From assembly GCA_018257865.1 (NCBI GenBank), contig JAEUBA010000053.1:160824-224823 (forward strand): 64,000 nucleotides of DNA, in the 5' to 3' direction. The notes under the pieces were generated by a model, which was not told the origin of the DNA, searched no databases, and saw only the letters and a program-made list of their open reading frames with translations. Below are positions 37,255 through 49,178 of this stretch, piece by piece. The DNA comes from Stereocaulon alpinum. Taxonomy: Eukaryota > Ascomycota > Lecanoromycetes > Lecanorales > Stereocaulaceae. Position 1 is the stretch's first letter. Every line of letters starts with the position of its first letter. The translations under genes and the position numbers were made by a program.

Positions 37255-37260
37255 CTCCCC
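37255..37260 (-). other. polypurine tract of Copia element
   Basis: Read on the minus strand, GGGGAG lies immediately upstream of the 3' LTR, the place where plus-strand DNA priming occurs in LTR elements. Confidence 0.6.
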
Positions 37261-38099
37261 TTCGCACAAGTAAGCAAGATCTACCTAACAGCACTCCCCT
37301 CCTCGTAATAAGCGATCAATTAAGACGTCTCTAGGTCCAGCAGCTAGTTACTCTAGGGCACAGACTAATCAGATTATCTATACGCCGTAATTCGGGCGGC
37401 CAACCCCCTAGAAGTATACGCCAGCAAGGTATATATAGGTTAAAATTAGTAGCAGCCTATTAATAATTCCGTTTTTCGTACTTTTACGGTTATTTAAATA
37501 TTTTATTTCCTACAGAAGCTGTGTAGGCTAATTTTCAGCTAATAAAAGGCCGTAGGATAGATAGGGACGGTTGGAAAGTTTTATAAAGCGGCAGCGGCAG
37601 CGGCTGCGAGTCCTAGCGAGCTTCTAAGGCGGCTACGCTATATTAGAGTTAGTATTATAGGCGCTGCGGAGTGCCCTTATACCGAGCAGTAGTTAATTCT
37701 AGGCTTATAGTAATTAGACCAGCCGCGCTGTGTTATAGGTAATAAGGGTTACGATATAGGGTTTAGCAGCCCTATATTAGCGACAGAGGGCCTTAGGTAT
37801 AGGGCGGAGCACCCTACGGAAGGGATCGATAATAGGGTATAGCGTTATTAAATAATAGTAGTAATTCTTATATATTGCGGAGCTTGCGGAGTTACGGCTC
37901 TGCGGGATCTATAATTAAACGCGGGAGCGGCTGAGGGCGTATAGATCCCCTAGAGCCTTAGTATAGGAGTACCCGAATAGGGCTTAGCAACCCTAAAACA
38001 TAGTATTTCTAACTAGATAGAAGGCGCCGGTAATATTAAGGGCTCCCCTAGATTAGAACTTATAGCGGGCTCTCTAGGCTAATAGCGTTTTGAAAGGGG

Positions 38100-41000
38100 A
38101 TAAAACGGTCCTTTAGTAGGGCCTTAGTTAGGCTATCTACGACTATCTTCTAAGTAGGGGTATAGATTAGTTTAACCGCTTCTTTAGCGACTTACTCCCT
38201 AACAAAATAGACGTTAATATTAATATACTTAGTTCGGGTATAAAATTAAGGGTTCTTAGCTAGGGCTATAGCGCCCTAATTATCGTAGAAGATTACTACT
38301 ACCTCTAAGGAGTCGATATTAGTATTAAGTTATTCTAGGAGGTTCCGTAGCTAGATAGCCTCCTTTATAGCCTAGGTCTAGCTAATATATTCGGCTTTAT
38401 ACGAGGATAGTATAATAGTAGGTTATCGCTTAGAAGACCAGCTGATAGCGCCGCTACCGATATTAAAGACGTACCTAGAAGTTAATCGTCGGGTATCTTA
38501 ATCACCCGCCTAGTCTATATTAGTATATCCTAATAATAGCTTTAGAGCTCCCCTAAATATAAGCTGCAGGTTAATAGTAGAGCGGAGGTAGCGGAAGATC
38601 CGTTTTACCGCCTTCTAATACTTATTATTCGGGTTGGAGCTATACTAGGAGACAACGGAGACTAAGTATATAATATTAGGGCGAGTGCCTATTATAGCGT
38701 ATATTAATAACCTAACTGCGGACTAGTATTAGGTTCGGAAGGCGTTAGTAGCCTTATAGTCCTTATTAGCTACCTAATATTTTTTATTACCTATTAGCGT
38801 AGGGGTTAATTTAGTAGTATCCTATATACCGTAGTCTCGAATAAACTTCTTAACGTAGCCTGCTTAGCTGAGGCGAATAATACGATTAGCCCGATCCCTA
38901 GTAATTATTATCCCTAGGTAGTAGGTGCACGGGCTGAGATTAGTTATTTCGAATTAGGTATAAAACTTCGCCTTTAGGTCCTAGATCTAAGACTTGCTAG
39001 GCCCTATAAGAAGGATATCGTCTATATAGATAGTAATAATCGTAGTACCGTTAGTAAAGACGCTAAGGTTAGCTGAGAGGGGTTCGAAACTAAGCTCTTT
39101 AAGGTATATTAATAGGGTATTATACCAAACCTGAGGCGACTACTTTAGGCCGTAGAGCGCCTTCTTCAGCTTATAGACTAAGCCTTCCTTACTATATAGA
39201 ATAAAGCCTTCGGGCTGTATAACGTAAATATCTTCTTCTACGTCCCTATAGAGGAAAGCGGTCTTAACGTCTATCTATTCTAATTCCTAGTCCTAGGCGG
39301 TAGTAATTACGAAGATAGCTTTATAGCTTATTAGCTTAACTACTAAGGTAAAAGTTTTATAATAATTAATACCTTTTCGTTACTCGAAACTACAGACTAC
39401 CCAGCGGGCTTTATAGCGAGTAATCTCGCCGTTAGGGCCCCGTTTAAGCTTATAGACCTATTTCCCTCTAAGGGGTTAGCAGTTAGCAGGCAGCTTAGTA
39501 AGATTCTAGGTTTTATTCTAGGTAAGGGAGTTAACTTTATCCTTTATCGCCTACTACTACTTAGAGCTCTAGTGATCCTTCTTCGCTTCTGTATAGCTCT
39601 GTGGTTCGTACGGCTTAAAAGAATTAGCTTAGGATAGCAGCGCTAAGGGGTCTAGCCTAAGTTCTAGGTACTAATATTATACCGCTTGCGATCCTAGTAG
39701 CGTAGGCGGTAGCTGTGGTTATTACTAACTAGTTATCGATCGAGTTACTCGGGGACTTATCCTTAGTTAAGGCGCTTCTAGAGATAGCGCCTTATCCTAT
39801 ATAGGGGTAGTAACGAGTTTATCGCCTAACTTAGAGGAAGTTGGTATTAACTGCTTAGATAATATAGTAGATAGCGGTATCGGAGATTTCTAACGCTAGC
39901 GAATAGTACTAAGGAAAATATCGACTTTAGGGTTAATATAGCTCTTCTCCCCTAACGACGGCGCTACTAACTTAGCGCGTTTCGGCTTCGGTTAAGTAAG
40001 TCCAGCAGCGTCTAGTCGCTACTAATTAGGGTTACTCTCGCTATTAGTAGGGACGTTATCTAGCTATTTAATATTATCGTATACCTAGATATAATCGCTA
40101 GGTAGGAGTATATAATAGGCGTATTCGCCCTTATAGCCTATAAGTCTTATATAGAAAGCTTAATCCTTATACTTCTTCTAAGTTACTATAGGGGCCTGCT
40201 AATACTAGTAGAGGCCCTTCTGTCCTACTACTTAGAGATAGGAGAGTCGCAGAGGCGTGCTAGTAACGGCTTTATATAGGGTAGTATCCCGCCCCGCTAT
40301 AGGTTAATAATTACGGAGGTAGTTAGCAGTAAGTATAAGCTCTCCCTAGAACTTTTCGGGGAGCCTACTATCTTTTAGTATTATACTAGCCATCTTCTAA
40401 AGAGTCTGCCTAAGGCGTTCGGATTTACTATTTATTTAAGGGGTGCCTAGCACGGTTGGTTCCTATATAATACCCTTAGATAGGCGGTATTCTAGTATTA
40501 TACTATTATCGTACTTAGTGCCGCAGTCGCTTCGTAACCGTATAATAGTACAGTTATTATATTCTGTTTAATTAGCGTATATACGGAAAGCGTCCAGCAC
40601 TAACTTAGCGGACTTATCGCAGAGTAAGAAGACAGCGGAGCGGAGGGTCTTATTATCTAAAAACATAACTAGGTATTAGTAGCTATTATAAGTCGACTAG
40701 AATAGACCCTAGAGGTTACTATAAATTAGGTCGTTCTACTAGCGACTAGGCTTAATCGGCCTCGTATAGGGTAACCGCTTTATATTAGTAACTATATAGG
40801 GCTCGTATAGTTCCTACGGGGGCGGAGCGGTCAGATCTATTCCTTTAGAGACTTTAGTAAGCTTTAGAATACTCTAGCGCCTAATATATCCTAAGCGAGT
40901 ATACTATATCTTAAGTATCTCTTCGTTAATTAGCTTAGATTTAGACTTTAGCTTAGACAGCTTAGCGGTTCCGCTAGCGGTCTTCTCAGCAGCGGGTTCC

Positions 41001-42950
41001 TCAGCAGTAGGTTCTTTAGCTTTAGAATTATTAGAGTCTTAGGCGGAATCTTAGTCGCCTATAAGCTAATTAATACCTAGGGATTCCAAAGCGTTAATAG
41101 CGGTAAGGTATAGAGGAGCCTCTTACTATATTTCGAGGATATATAGACGGTTTGGATAGCGTTTAAAAGTAATACCGTACTCGCTAATAATAATACCGTT
41201 CGGCACGAATTTTAGGGGATATTATTAATCCTCCAGCTATCCTTAGGAGATTAGATTATAGCTGCTTTAGGGTATATACTAAACGTTATCTAAAATTAAG
41301 GTTCTCTTAGTACCGTTAACTATACACTTAAGATATATTATACCGAAACCGGAGGCGTAGTAGGAGCTATTTAGGCTACTAATAGGGCGCCTAAGCCTAG
41401 GAAACGGGGTATAGTTTTAAAATACTAAGCGGTCCTACGTTATATATTAGGTGCATCCGCTATCGAAGATCTAGAGATAGGTAAGGGCGGTTTAGGCGGA
41501 GAGCGCGTAAGCTTCTGCTATTATAGCAGCGGACTTAGCGGCGGACTTAGTAGCAGATTTAGTAGTTAGTTTCCGTTATAGGGCGGTGGAATTAGTAATT
41601 ATACTAAATACGAAGCCTATAGAACCGCTAGGAGGTTAGTAGTCTTTAGAGTTAGAGTTACTACCGCCTTTATAGCCTCTACACCTGCTACGTCTACCTT
41701 TACTATATCTGCGTATATTATATTTAGTGCTATTATTACTCCCCTAGCTGGTCCGGTGGTCCCGCTTCTTCCGCTTAGGGTAGAGATTATTATATTTAGT
41801 CTTATTATAATAGTCCTTCTTATAGTAGGTGTAGTATTTTATAGTTTAGTAAATAACGCGAGAGTTACCTGTATAAGCTCTAGCTTAAACACAGTATTTA
41901 ATATTCCTAGTAGCGACTAGCGCCTACGTACTTTACGGGGTATATTAGCTTAGTAGGGCTGCCAACGCCTAAGTAGAAGAATTAGTAGAATTATTTACAG
42001 AGTTAAGAAAGCGAGTAATAGCGTAATCTAAGCTAAATTTCGCTATCTTATTATTATTAAATATATCGTAGTTTTGGTTATACGTCTTAATATAGGAGCT
42101 GTAGGTTAGCAGTAAGCTAGAGTAAAACTAAAAGATCTTATAGTTATTATTAATCTTAAAGTCTTTTAATAGGTTCTTAATCTCCTATAGGGTACCCTAG
42201 AACTTATTAGCGTACGCCTAAGCGTTATTATTACAGTTAGTAACGCTAAGAGCGTAGAACTTCCGTAAGGTAGAATTAAGGATTCCGGAGCCTTTAGGCT
42301 TAAATTCTACCAGCTTAGTCTAAGCCTTCTTAGTAGTAGTATAGTCCTTAATTTTAGTATAGGGGTTAATTTCGTATCGACTTTATAGAATAGTAAGGAT
42401 CTTTATATTCGCCTACTTCTATACTTCCTTTTCCGTTATAGGCTTAGTATAATTAGTTTTGATATAGGTAAAGAGGTTTACTAGTCGAAGGAAGTCCTTT
42501 ATTTATAAATACTATTATTAATAATTACTAGGTCCTAATAGCAGTTTAATACGGTCTAGTAAGCCCTATAAGACGGAGATAGTATCACCTATTATTACGT
42601 TTAGGTTCAGAGTCTAAGGATAGTATTAGCGGTGATAAGGATCGCTCGATAATTATTATAAGTCTTACGTTAATTATAGGGCTTATAAGGTATCTGAATA
42701 GAGAGCTGAAATTAGGCTCGATAGCGGATTCTAGGGTAGATTAACCTAATATTATACTACTATTAGATTCGGATAGAGGATAATACTCGCTTTAATCGCT
42801 ATCGTCTAGTCTAGAAAGGTCTAAGCAGATCGATTTAATAGTATATAGGAAGTCTTAGAGGGTATAGTATTTAAGCTTCTAAGTAATTCGCTGCTATTTA
42901 TAGTATTAAGAGCGTTTAGTATCGCTGCGACGAATAAAGAAGGATAGATA
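38100..42950 (-). pseudogene. Copia gag-pol, RIP-degraded
   Basis: Landmarks on the minus strand: RNase H block SSYKAEYIS near 38,390; reverse-transcriptase catalytic block TIYIDDI near 39,014-39,034; the upstream RT block DVKTAFLYRDVEEDIYV near 39,200-39,275. A CCHC zinc knuckle with cysteines turned to tyrosines (TGC to TAC) lies near 41,810-41,860. Gag lies beyond that. Reading continuity is destroyed by tens of stop codons. The intact frame order shows that damage is by point mutation and not by deletion. Confidence 0.88.
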
Positions 42951-43874
42951 TAGGGTAGTATAGGACTTATATTTAAAGTTCCGTACTAGTCTTACCCGTC
43001 TTTTTATATACTACCCTAGTTAGACTTTAGGGGCTTTATTTAATTACCTCTCCCCTAGTTAGACTTTAGGGGTGTTAGTTAATTACCCTAGTTAGACTTT
43101 AGGGTCTTAGTTTAATTACCTTAGTTAGACTTTAAGGATTTGGTTTGATTACCTTAGTAGGACTTTAAGGACTTCGTATAATTACCTCTCCCCTAGTTAG
43201 ACTTTAGGGGTAATATTTGATTACCTTTCGCTCGATTAAGACGAAATAACGGAGGTCTTATTTATATACGGTAGGCCTGACTAGGATCTAGGAGGTTAAG
43301 AAACCTCCTAGATCGCTCTATATACAGAGTTTTTATAGATAGCGTTCGGTAGCTAGAGTCTTAAACCGAATAGGGGTTTAGATTTCCCGTAAGTTAGCTT
43401 ATTTACCTATATCGTAATAATATAATTAGTGAGAGTTGAGGAGGTTAGGATTCCCAGCTACCGAAAACTTCGATAAGCTAACGACGTATATACGTCCTAA
43501 CCTAATATCTTAATAAGCGTTCTACAGGCGGAATTAGCACCAGCTAAATAGAGTATAGCGGCGGATTATTTTATTATTTCCGTACGGGCAGACGTTACTT
43601 AGCTTAGGAGCCTAAAAGCTAGCGAGCTTGCTACCAGCAAGCTTGCTAGTATCCTAGTCTCCCAACCGAAGCTTTCTGCTGCTAAGCTGCCCCTAACTAA
43701 CTATTATACGCCCCTAAGCAGTGCTCAGTGTACGGAGGTTGGTGTTGGTGTCTGTAGAGACCGTTTCGCACGTGGAGGTCCTATAGGATAGCGCAACGAT
43801 CCCTAGACTAGCTGAGTAATAGAAGGCTCGTAGCGAGGCTTATAGGAGGTCTTTAGTACTAATACCCTACGTCC

Positions 43875-43886
43875 GGGCTTATAACC
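43875..43886 (-). other. primer-binding site, initiator-tRNA anticodon (half-tRNA) type
   Basis: Directly inside the 5' LTR the minus strand reads GGTTATAAGCCC. This is the complement of the eukaryotic initiator tRNA-Met anticodon loop region (GGGCUCAUAACC) except for one G-to-A change. Half-tRNA priming from initiator tRNA-Met is known for Drosophila copia and relatives. The single mismatch is a CpA-to-TpA change on the plus strand, as RIP would make. Confidence 0.7.
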
Positions 43887-44062
43887 TGTCAAAAAATATA
43901 GGGTAGAACGCTTACTTGTTAGGTGTCTAAGTGCTACACGCGCGATCTATGTACAGTGGTGCTGACTCAGCATACCAAGATGCCAAGACTTTAGTCATCA
44001 TGCTAAGACTTAGTCAGCATGCCAAGGCTTAGTCATCCTTGGCACGCAGGCCACTTTCAACA
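43887..44062 (-). repeat. 5' LTR of Copia element
   Basis: 176 bp, the less mutated copy: it keeps C or G at about eight of the ten positions where the copies differ. Confidence 0.93.
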
Positions 44063-44067
44063 CTGAT
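44063..44067. repeat. target-site duplication CTGAT (right)
   Basis: Exact repeat of the pentamer at 37074-37078, adjoining the right LTR. Confidence 0.93.
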
Positions 44068-44166
44068 AGATATCTCGGATTGCCCTATCTTGATGTCTAA
44101 AGCTTAGTGCCGATTACAATACTCGACCTCTTGTAAATCCATGCCACACTCATACATGCGAAGATT

Positions 44167-45877
44167 TCAGTAGCCTAGTGGTTCATCCGATCAGCACCTA
44201 CTCTCCTCTTACACAGAAGCGAATAACTTACCACTCTGCTCCCTCCTATTGTCACCACTCCCATCTCCTCCTTCACTTGCACCAGCGACCGCAGCCGCTT
44301 TAATAGCCTGTTCGTCCCCTCTCAGTTTTTCGAAGTAAGCCTTGATGTCCTCGGCTCCGACCGTCTGGCCGCTTTCTGCGAATGGCTGCAGGAAACTTTT
44401 GACTTTGTCTTTGAGGTGTTTGTAGACCATGACACCCTCTGGCAGCTAGTCAGACTCCCTATCGAATTGTCTATATATCTGTTGCTTGTTACTTACCGAT
44501 AGCCCTCACCCGGTCCACGTTACTCAGTGCAGCTTCTGCCCTGTCGAGTAAGCTCCCTGTCCCTACGCTCTCTCCTCCTTCACCGCCACTTTCAGAAAGT
44601 GGTGGCTCGTATGATTCCTCTTCCTCTAGCAATTGTGGATGCTTCTTGAGAAGAGGATAGCAATCTGGGCAACGGCAGAAGCGCTCGCGGAAGTCTTCCT
44701 TGCAAAAGAGAGAGAAAGACCCAGGTCGAGCGTCAGGCAAAAAGTCGTGATAATGCCCGTTAGCTTTGCTCTTCTTGTTACTTGAAGAATCCGATAAGCC
44801 AAGCTCAGCTTCGTCCGCAGTGCGCTTTTTGGAGCTGCCTACATCGTTGCTGGAAGACGATGGCTCCTCATCGTACTCGTTGGTACCACTCGTTTCAGCA
44901 TTTGCGGGCTCTTTCCATATAATAGGCATTACTGTAGCCTCGGCTTGGGTAGCCTGGTACTCAGCAAGGCCACTGTCTTCCTCTTCCTTCATGTCATTGG
45001 CTGGCAGACCCTTATTGTTGGATGGCAAGTTCCATATCGGAAGCAGGAAGCCCGCTGACCCTGCATATCGTTTGATCCAGGGGTTGGTATTTACACATTT
45101 GTAGCAGATGAAGGTATCGAAGCTATCTTCTTCAGGGAACTCTGGAGGCAGAAGGTCTGAAGACTCTGCATCTTCGATGTTCTCGCCTTCGTTAGAAGAC
45201 TTGATCGCCTCTTCCTTTAACCGCACCTTTTCTTTGGACCATTCTCTTCCATGCCCAGTTACGCATTCAGGGTGCCACCAGTCTTCGCCGCATCCCCCAT
45301 CCTCCTCACCAGCCAACCCCAGACACTGGAACATAGTCCCTTTCTCTTCTTCTGCATTATAGACTTCGCTACATCCGCAGAAACGATTCTTACAGTTCTG
45401 ATTATAGGTATTGCCTTCAGCCGGAGCTTGAGAGTGGACAGGTCCCTTCATACCCGTGGCAGGATCGATGCGCAAAGTGCATGGTGAGGTTGCGGGTAGT
45501 CTTGTGGTCCCGCAGTCGCAAGTGAAGTTCCGTCGATTGAAAAGCTCGACCAAGGTATGTTCGCCGTGGCATGCGATTGAGCATGAGTAGCAAACGGCAG
45601 CTGGGGTAAAATGATCGGATGGTGACTCGGGAGGCGGATTACAAGTAAGGCAGGAGAACAGGATCTGGCGAAGAGGACCTAGTGGTTGGGTACAGTGGTC
45701 GAAGGCGTATGGCAATGCTTCGCGCGCGTCAGCTTCGAGTTGGAGTTGGCTGTCAATGAAGTCGGAGGCGGTCTGCGAATTATGTGAGGCTTGGGAGATG
45801 CTCTCCTTGCGCGCATCATGTGGAGCCGAGCCATTGGCATCGGCGTTGTCATGGTTAATTTCCTGTGAGGTATCCAT
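44167..45877 (-). CDS. UBR7-like E3 ubiquitin ligase (UBR box plus PHD finger)
   Basis: Predicted 531 aa; exons 45877-44497, 44438-44232, 44174-44167. The start is set at MDTSQEI; the open frame continues 96 codons further upstream without family character. The UBR-type zinc domain (CTQPLGPLRQILFSCLTC ... CYSCSIACHGEHTLVELFNRR) lies at about residues 60-135. A PHD finger (CGCSEVYNAEE ... CGEDWWHPECV) and a CYKCV pair follow. The C-terminal region (SFSLFCKEDFRERFCRCPDC) is typical of UBR7/Mlo2. Plant and animal UBR7 act on histone H2B; S. pombe Mlo2 is the yeast relative. The last exon is only 8 nt and yields the ending REQSGY. It lies 100 bp from the Copia target duplication. Divergent from MCM2. 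Confidence 0.87.
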
Positions 45878-46224
45878 AACTGAACATGAAAGTGGTCTCC
45901 AGGGATTATCGTTTGTATGAAGCTCGGGGCCGGAGCTTAGTGCCAAGACCACTTTACTATGGTTGGCCATGAGTACCATCCCGCGCGTACCGAACGCGAA
46001 GTCGCGGTTCGACGCGGTTTCTGTCCCCTCGGTATAATCTGCCCGTTCTACATCATTCACTTCAAAGATTATCAGACAGCAGCTTCTCCTCAGCAACTTT
46101 TCTCGTCCTTGACGAAACAAGGGAGTAATCAACACCAATGAGGTATTCTCACAATTCAGGGGCATAACAAGGTCTTGGCAACATAGAAGACTAATCTTTC
46201 TTCAGCTCTCCACTTCGACCCAAC
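45878..46224. promoter_or_regulatory. bidirectional promoter UBR7-like / MCM2 with ACGCG motifs
   Basis: 347 bp separate the two start codons. Three ACGCG cores cluster within 33 bp: minus strand 45984-45988, plus strand 45994-45998 and 46012-46016. ACGCG is the core of the MluI cell-cycle box bound by MBF (Mbp1-Swi6) in G1/S, and MCM genes are plausible targets. Function here is inferred. Confidence 0.5.
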
Positions 46225-48996
46225 ATGTCTGCGGCGAACAGAGGCCCAGCGGGCCAGAACAGGCGCAAGCGATCAAGAGAGCCTGAAGATGACATCCCCT
46301 CTTCCTCTGCCGCTCCGCCATCAAGCCGTAAGTCTCTCCAATGTGCTTTCAGAACTCAGTACTGAGATCATATAGCGCCTCCATCCTCTCCACCAATGCT
46401 ACCTCTAGACGACGAAGACGACGATGGACTAGATCCAGACCGCGATCTAATCGGCGACATTGACGATGCAGACGAGATGGCCGAAGACGAAGATGGGATC
46501 GATCTCTTCGCAGACAACTTCGAGCGCGACTATAGAGTGCGTGACAATGATGCGTACGCGGGAGCAGACCTAGACGATGAGGGTGAATACGAAGATCTGG
46601 ACATGGCTACGAGAAGACAGCTTGAAGCTCGATTGAACAAGCGCGACAGAGAACTGGCGAGACGGCGCCGCATGCCAGCTGCTTTCTTGCAAGATGAGGA
46701 CGACGATGCACAGATGGACCTTACAAGACAGCCAAGGCGTCGGAGACACCACTACGATGAAGAACAAGAGGATGAAGAGATGGGTGAAGATATTATGGAC
46801 GAGGAGCTTTCGCTAGAGACTCTTCAAGACGTCAAGGCTTCGAGCTTGACCGATTGGGTTGCACTTCCGGCTGTCTACCGAACAATCTTTAGGGAGTTCA
46901 AATCCTTCCTCACGGAATACACAGACGACAATGGCACTTCCGTCTACGGTACGCGAGTCCGAACGTTGGGAGAGGTTAACGCAGAGTCTCTGGAAGTCTC
47001 ATACGACCATCTTTCAGCATCAAAGGCTATCCTAGCGTATTTCCTTGCCAATGCTCCAGCTGAAGTGCTTAAGATTTTCGATCAAGTGGCGATGGACGTC
47101 ACACTGCTACATTATCCAGACTACGAGCGTATCCATTCAGAGATCCACGTCCGTATTTCTGACCTACCAGTACACTACACTCTTCGTCAACTCCGTCAAA
47201 CACATCTCAATTGTTTGGTACGCGTTACTGGTGTGGTAACTCGACGATCAGGCGTCTTCCCGCAGCTCAAGTATGTTCGCTTTGACTGCACAAAGTGCGG
47301 TGTCACACTAGGTCCTTTCCAGCAAGAGTCGAACGTTGAAGTCCGCATCTCATATTGCCAGAATTGCCAGTCAAGAGGCCCCTTTACCCTCAACTCGGAG
47401 AAAACGATCTACCGCAACTACCAAAAGCTCACCCTTCAGGAGTCACCGGGCACAGTACCAGCTGGCCGTCTACCCAGACATAGAGAAGTCATTCTCCTAT
47501 GGGATCTGATCGATTCAGCCAAGCCAGGAGAAGAGATCGAAGTAACAGGCATCTACCGAAATAATTACGATGCGCAGCTAAACAATCGCAACGGCTTCCC
47601 AGTTTTTGCTACGATTCTCGAAGCAAACCATGTAGTACAGTCGCATGATCAGTTAGCTGGCTTTCGTCTCACTGAAGAGGACGAGCGCGACATCCGCGCA
47701 CTGTCTCGTGATCCTCAAATAGTCGACAAGATCATTGCCTCCATTGCCCCTAGTATCTACGGCCACACCGACATCAAGACTGCTGTTGCGCTCTCTTTGT
47801 TCGGTGGTGTAAGCAAAGAAGCCCAAGGAAAGCACAAGATTCGTGGCGACATCAATATTCTCCTCCTCGGTGACCCAGGAACAGCCAAATCCCAAGTCCT
47901 AAAGTACATCGAAAAGACAGCCCACCGCGCCGTCTTCGCAACAGGCCAAGGAGCCAGCGCCGTGGGTCTCACAGCCAGCGTTCGCCGCGACCCTCTAACC
48001 AGCGAATGGACGCTCGAAGGCGGTGCCCTCGTTCTCGCAGACCGCGGTACGTGTCTAATCGACGAATTCGACAAGATGAACGACCAGGACCGAACCTCAA
48101 TCCACGAAGCGATGGAACAGCAAACCATCTCCATCTCAAAAGCAGGCATAGTGACGACCCTTCAAGCGCGCTGTGCTATAGTTGCAGCAGCTAATCCTAT
48201 CGGCGGCCGCTACAACAGCACCATTCCCTTCGCGCAAAACGTTGAATTAACAGAACCCATCCTCTCCCGCTTCGACATTCTCTGCGTCGTCCGCGACACC
48301 GTCGACCCAGCTGAAGACGAGCGCCTAGCGAACTTCGTAGTAAACTCTCATGGCCGCGCTCATCCGGCTGCAAATTCCATCGACGCAAACCAAGGCGCTA
48401 TGGAAAGCGAGCATGACACCGAGATGCGCGAGCAGCAAGTCAATGGTGGTGAGCCAAAGCAGGAAGGCGAGATCCCGCAGGAGCTGTTAAGGAAATATAT
48501 CCTTTATGCGAGAGAGAAGTGCAGGCCGAAGCTCTATCAGATCGATCAGGATAAAGTAGCGAGATTGTTTGCAGATATGAGGAGAGAAAGTCTAGCCACA
48601 GGGGCCTACCCCATCACTGCAAGTGTCACTCTGCTCTTCGATCGACGTATAACACTAACATAAACCACAGGTCCGCCACCTAGAAGCCATAATGCGCATC
48701 AGCGAAGCCTTCTGCAAAATGCGTCTCTCCGAATACTGCACCTCGCAAGACGTCGACCGCGCCATTGCAGTCACAGTAGACAGCTTCGTAGGCGGACAGA
48801 AAGTCAGCTGTAAGAAAGCATTAGCGAGAGCTTTCGCTAAGTAAGTCCTTCGCCAATTCAAATGCACACTGCAATTACGAGAGAGTTTCTGACTGTTTTC
48901 GATAGGTATACACTTGCCAAGCCTGGCTCGCAGAGAGGTCAGTATGGACGGAATGGTATGAGGGCGGGGTTGGCGACGACGGCTGTGATGGCTTAG
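46225..48996 (+). CDS. MCM2: DNA replication licensing factor Mcm2
   Basis: Predicted 868 aa; exons 46225-46327, 46376-48618, 48671-48840, 48906-48996. Subunit of the MCM2-7 replicative helicase in the nucleus. The N-terminus is acidic (histone-binding type stretch DDEDDDGLDPDRDLIGDIDD). The zinc motif C-x2-C-x19-C-x2-C is at about 339-365. AAA+ core: Walker A GDPGTAKS at about 533-540, Walker B CLIDEFDKM at about 594-602, arginine finger SRFD. The C-terminus ends in the winged-helix part. Length equals a typical Mcm2. The intron at 48619-48670 is GC-AG (donor GCAAGT, branch CTAAC, acceptor CACAG) and joins GAYPIT to VRHLEA, a conserved MCM2 junction. Convergent with the hydrolase gene 182 bp downstream. 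Confidence 0.97.
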
Positions 48997-49178
48997 TTCC
49001 TTTTAGTCAGGTTTGCGCCTGGGAGATAAGTGTTATTAATGCATGATTACAGCTTGCGGATAGAGTTAATGGTTCTGGCGTTTGCGTGGATTCAGCTGGT
49101 CGACGGTTGTATGATAAGATACAATGATAAAGATATTGCATTGATACCCGTCCTATGCGCGTAGATGCACGGTTCAGT

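Larger units (their letters stand above)
37079..44062 (-). mobile_element. complete Ty1/Copia LTR retrotransposon, inactivated by RIP
   Basis: A 6,984-bp element in minus orientation. It has two 176-bp LTRs that read TGTTGAAAGT ... TTTTTGACA on the minus strand, and a perfect 5-bp target duplication (CTGAT). A primer-binding site lies next to the 5' LTR and a short GGGGAG polypurine tract next to the 3' LTR. On the minus strand the degraded frame runs gag (about 42.9-41.8 kb), zinc knuckle, protease/integrase (about 41.5-40.2 kb), reverse transcriptase (about 39.6-38.8 kb), then RNase H (about 38.5-38.3 kb), which is the Copia order. Stops are everywhere because CAA/CAG/TGG codons became TAA/TAG. 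The element sits 100 bp past the 3' end of the UBR7-like gene. Confidence 0.95.

Noticed and set aside
45878..46165. Upstream 96-codon extension of the UBR7-like frame
   Set aside because: The text lacks family character, runs through the promoter shared with MCM2, and a good ATG (MDTSQEI) starts nearer the conserved domain.
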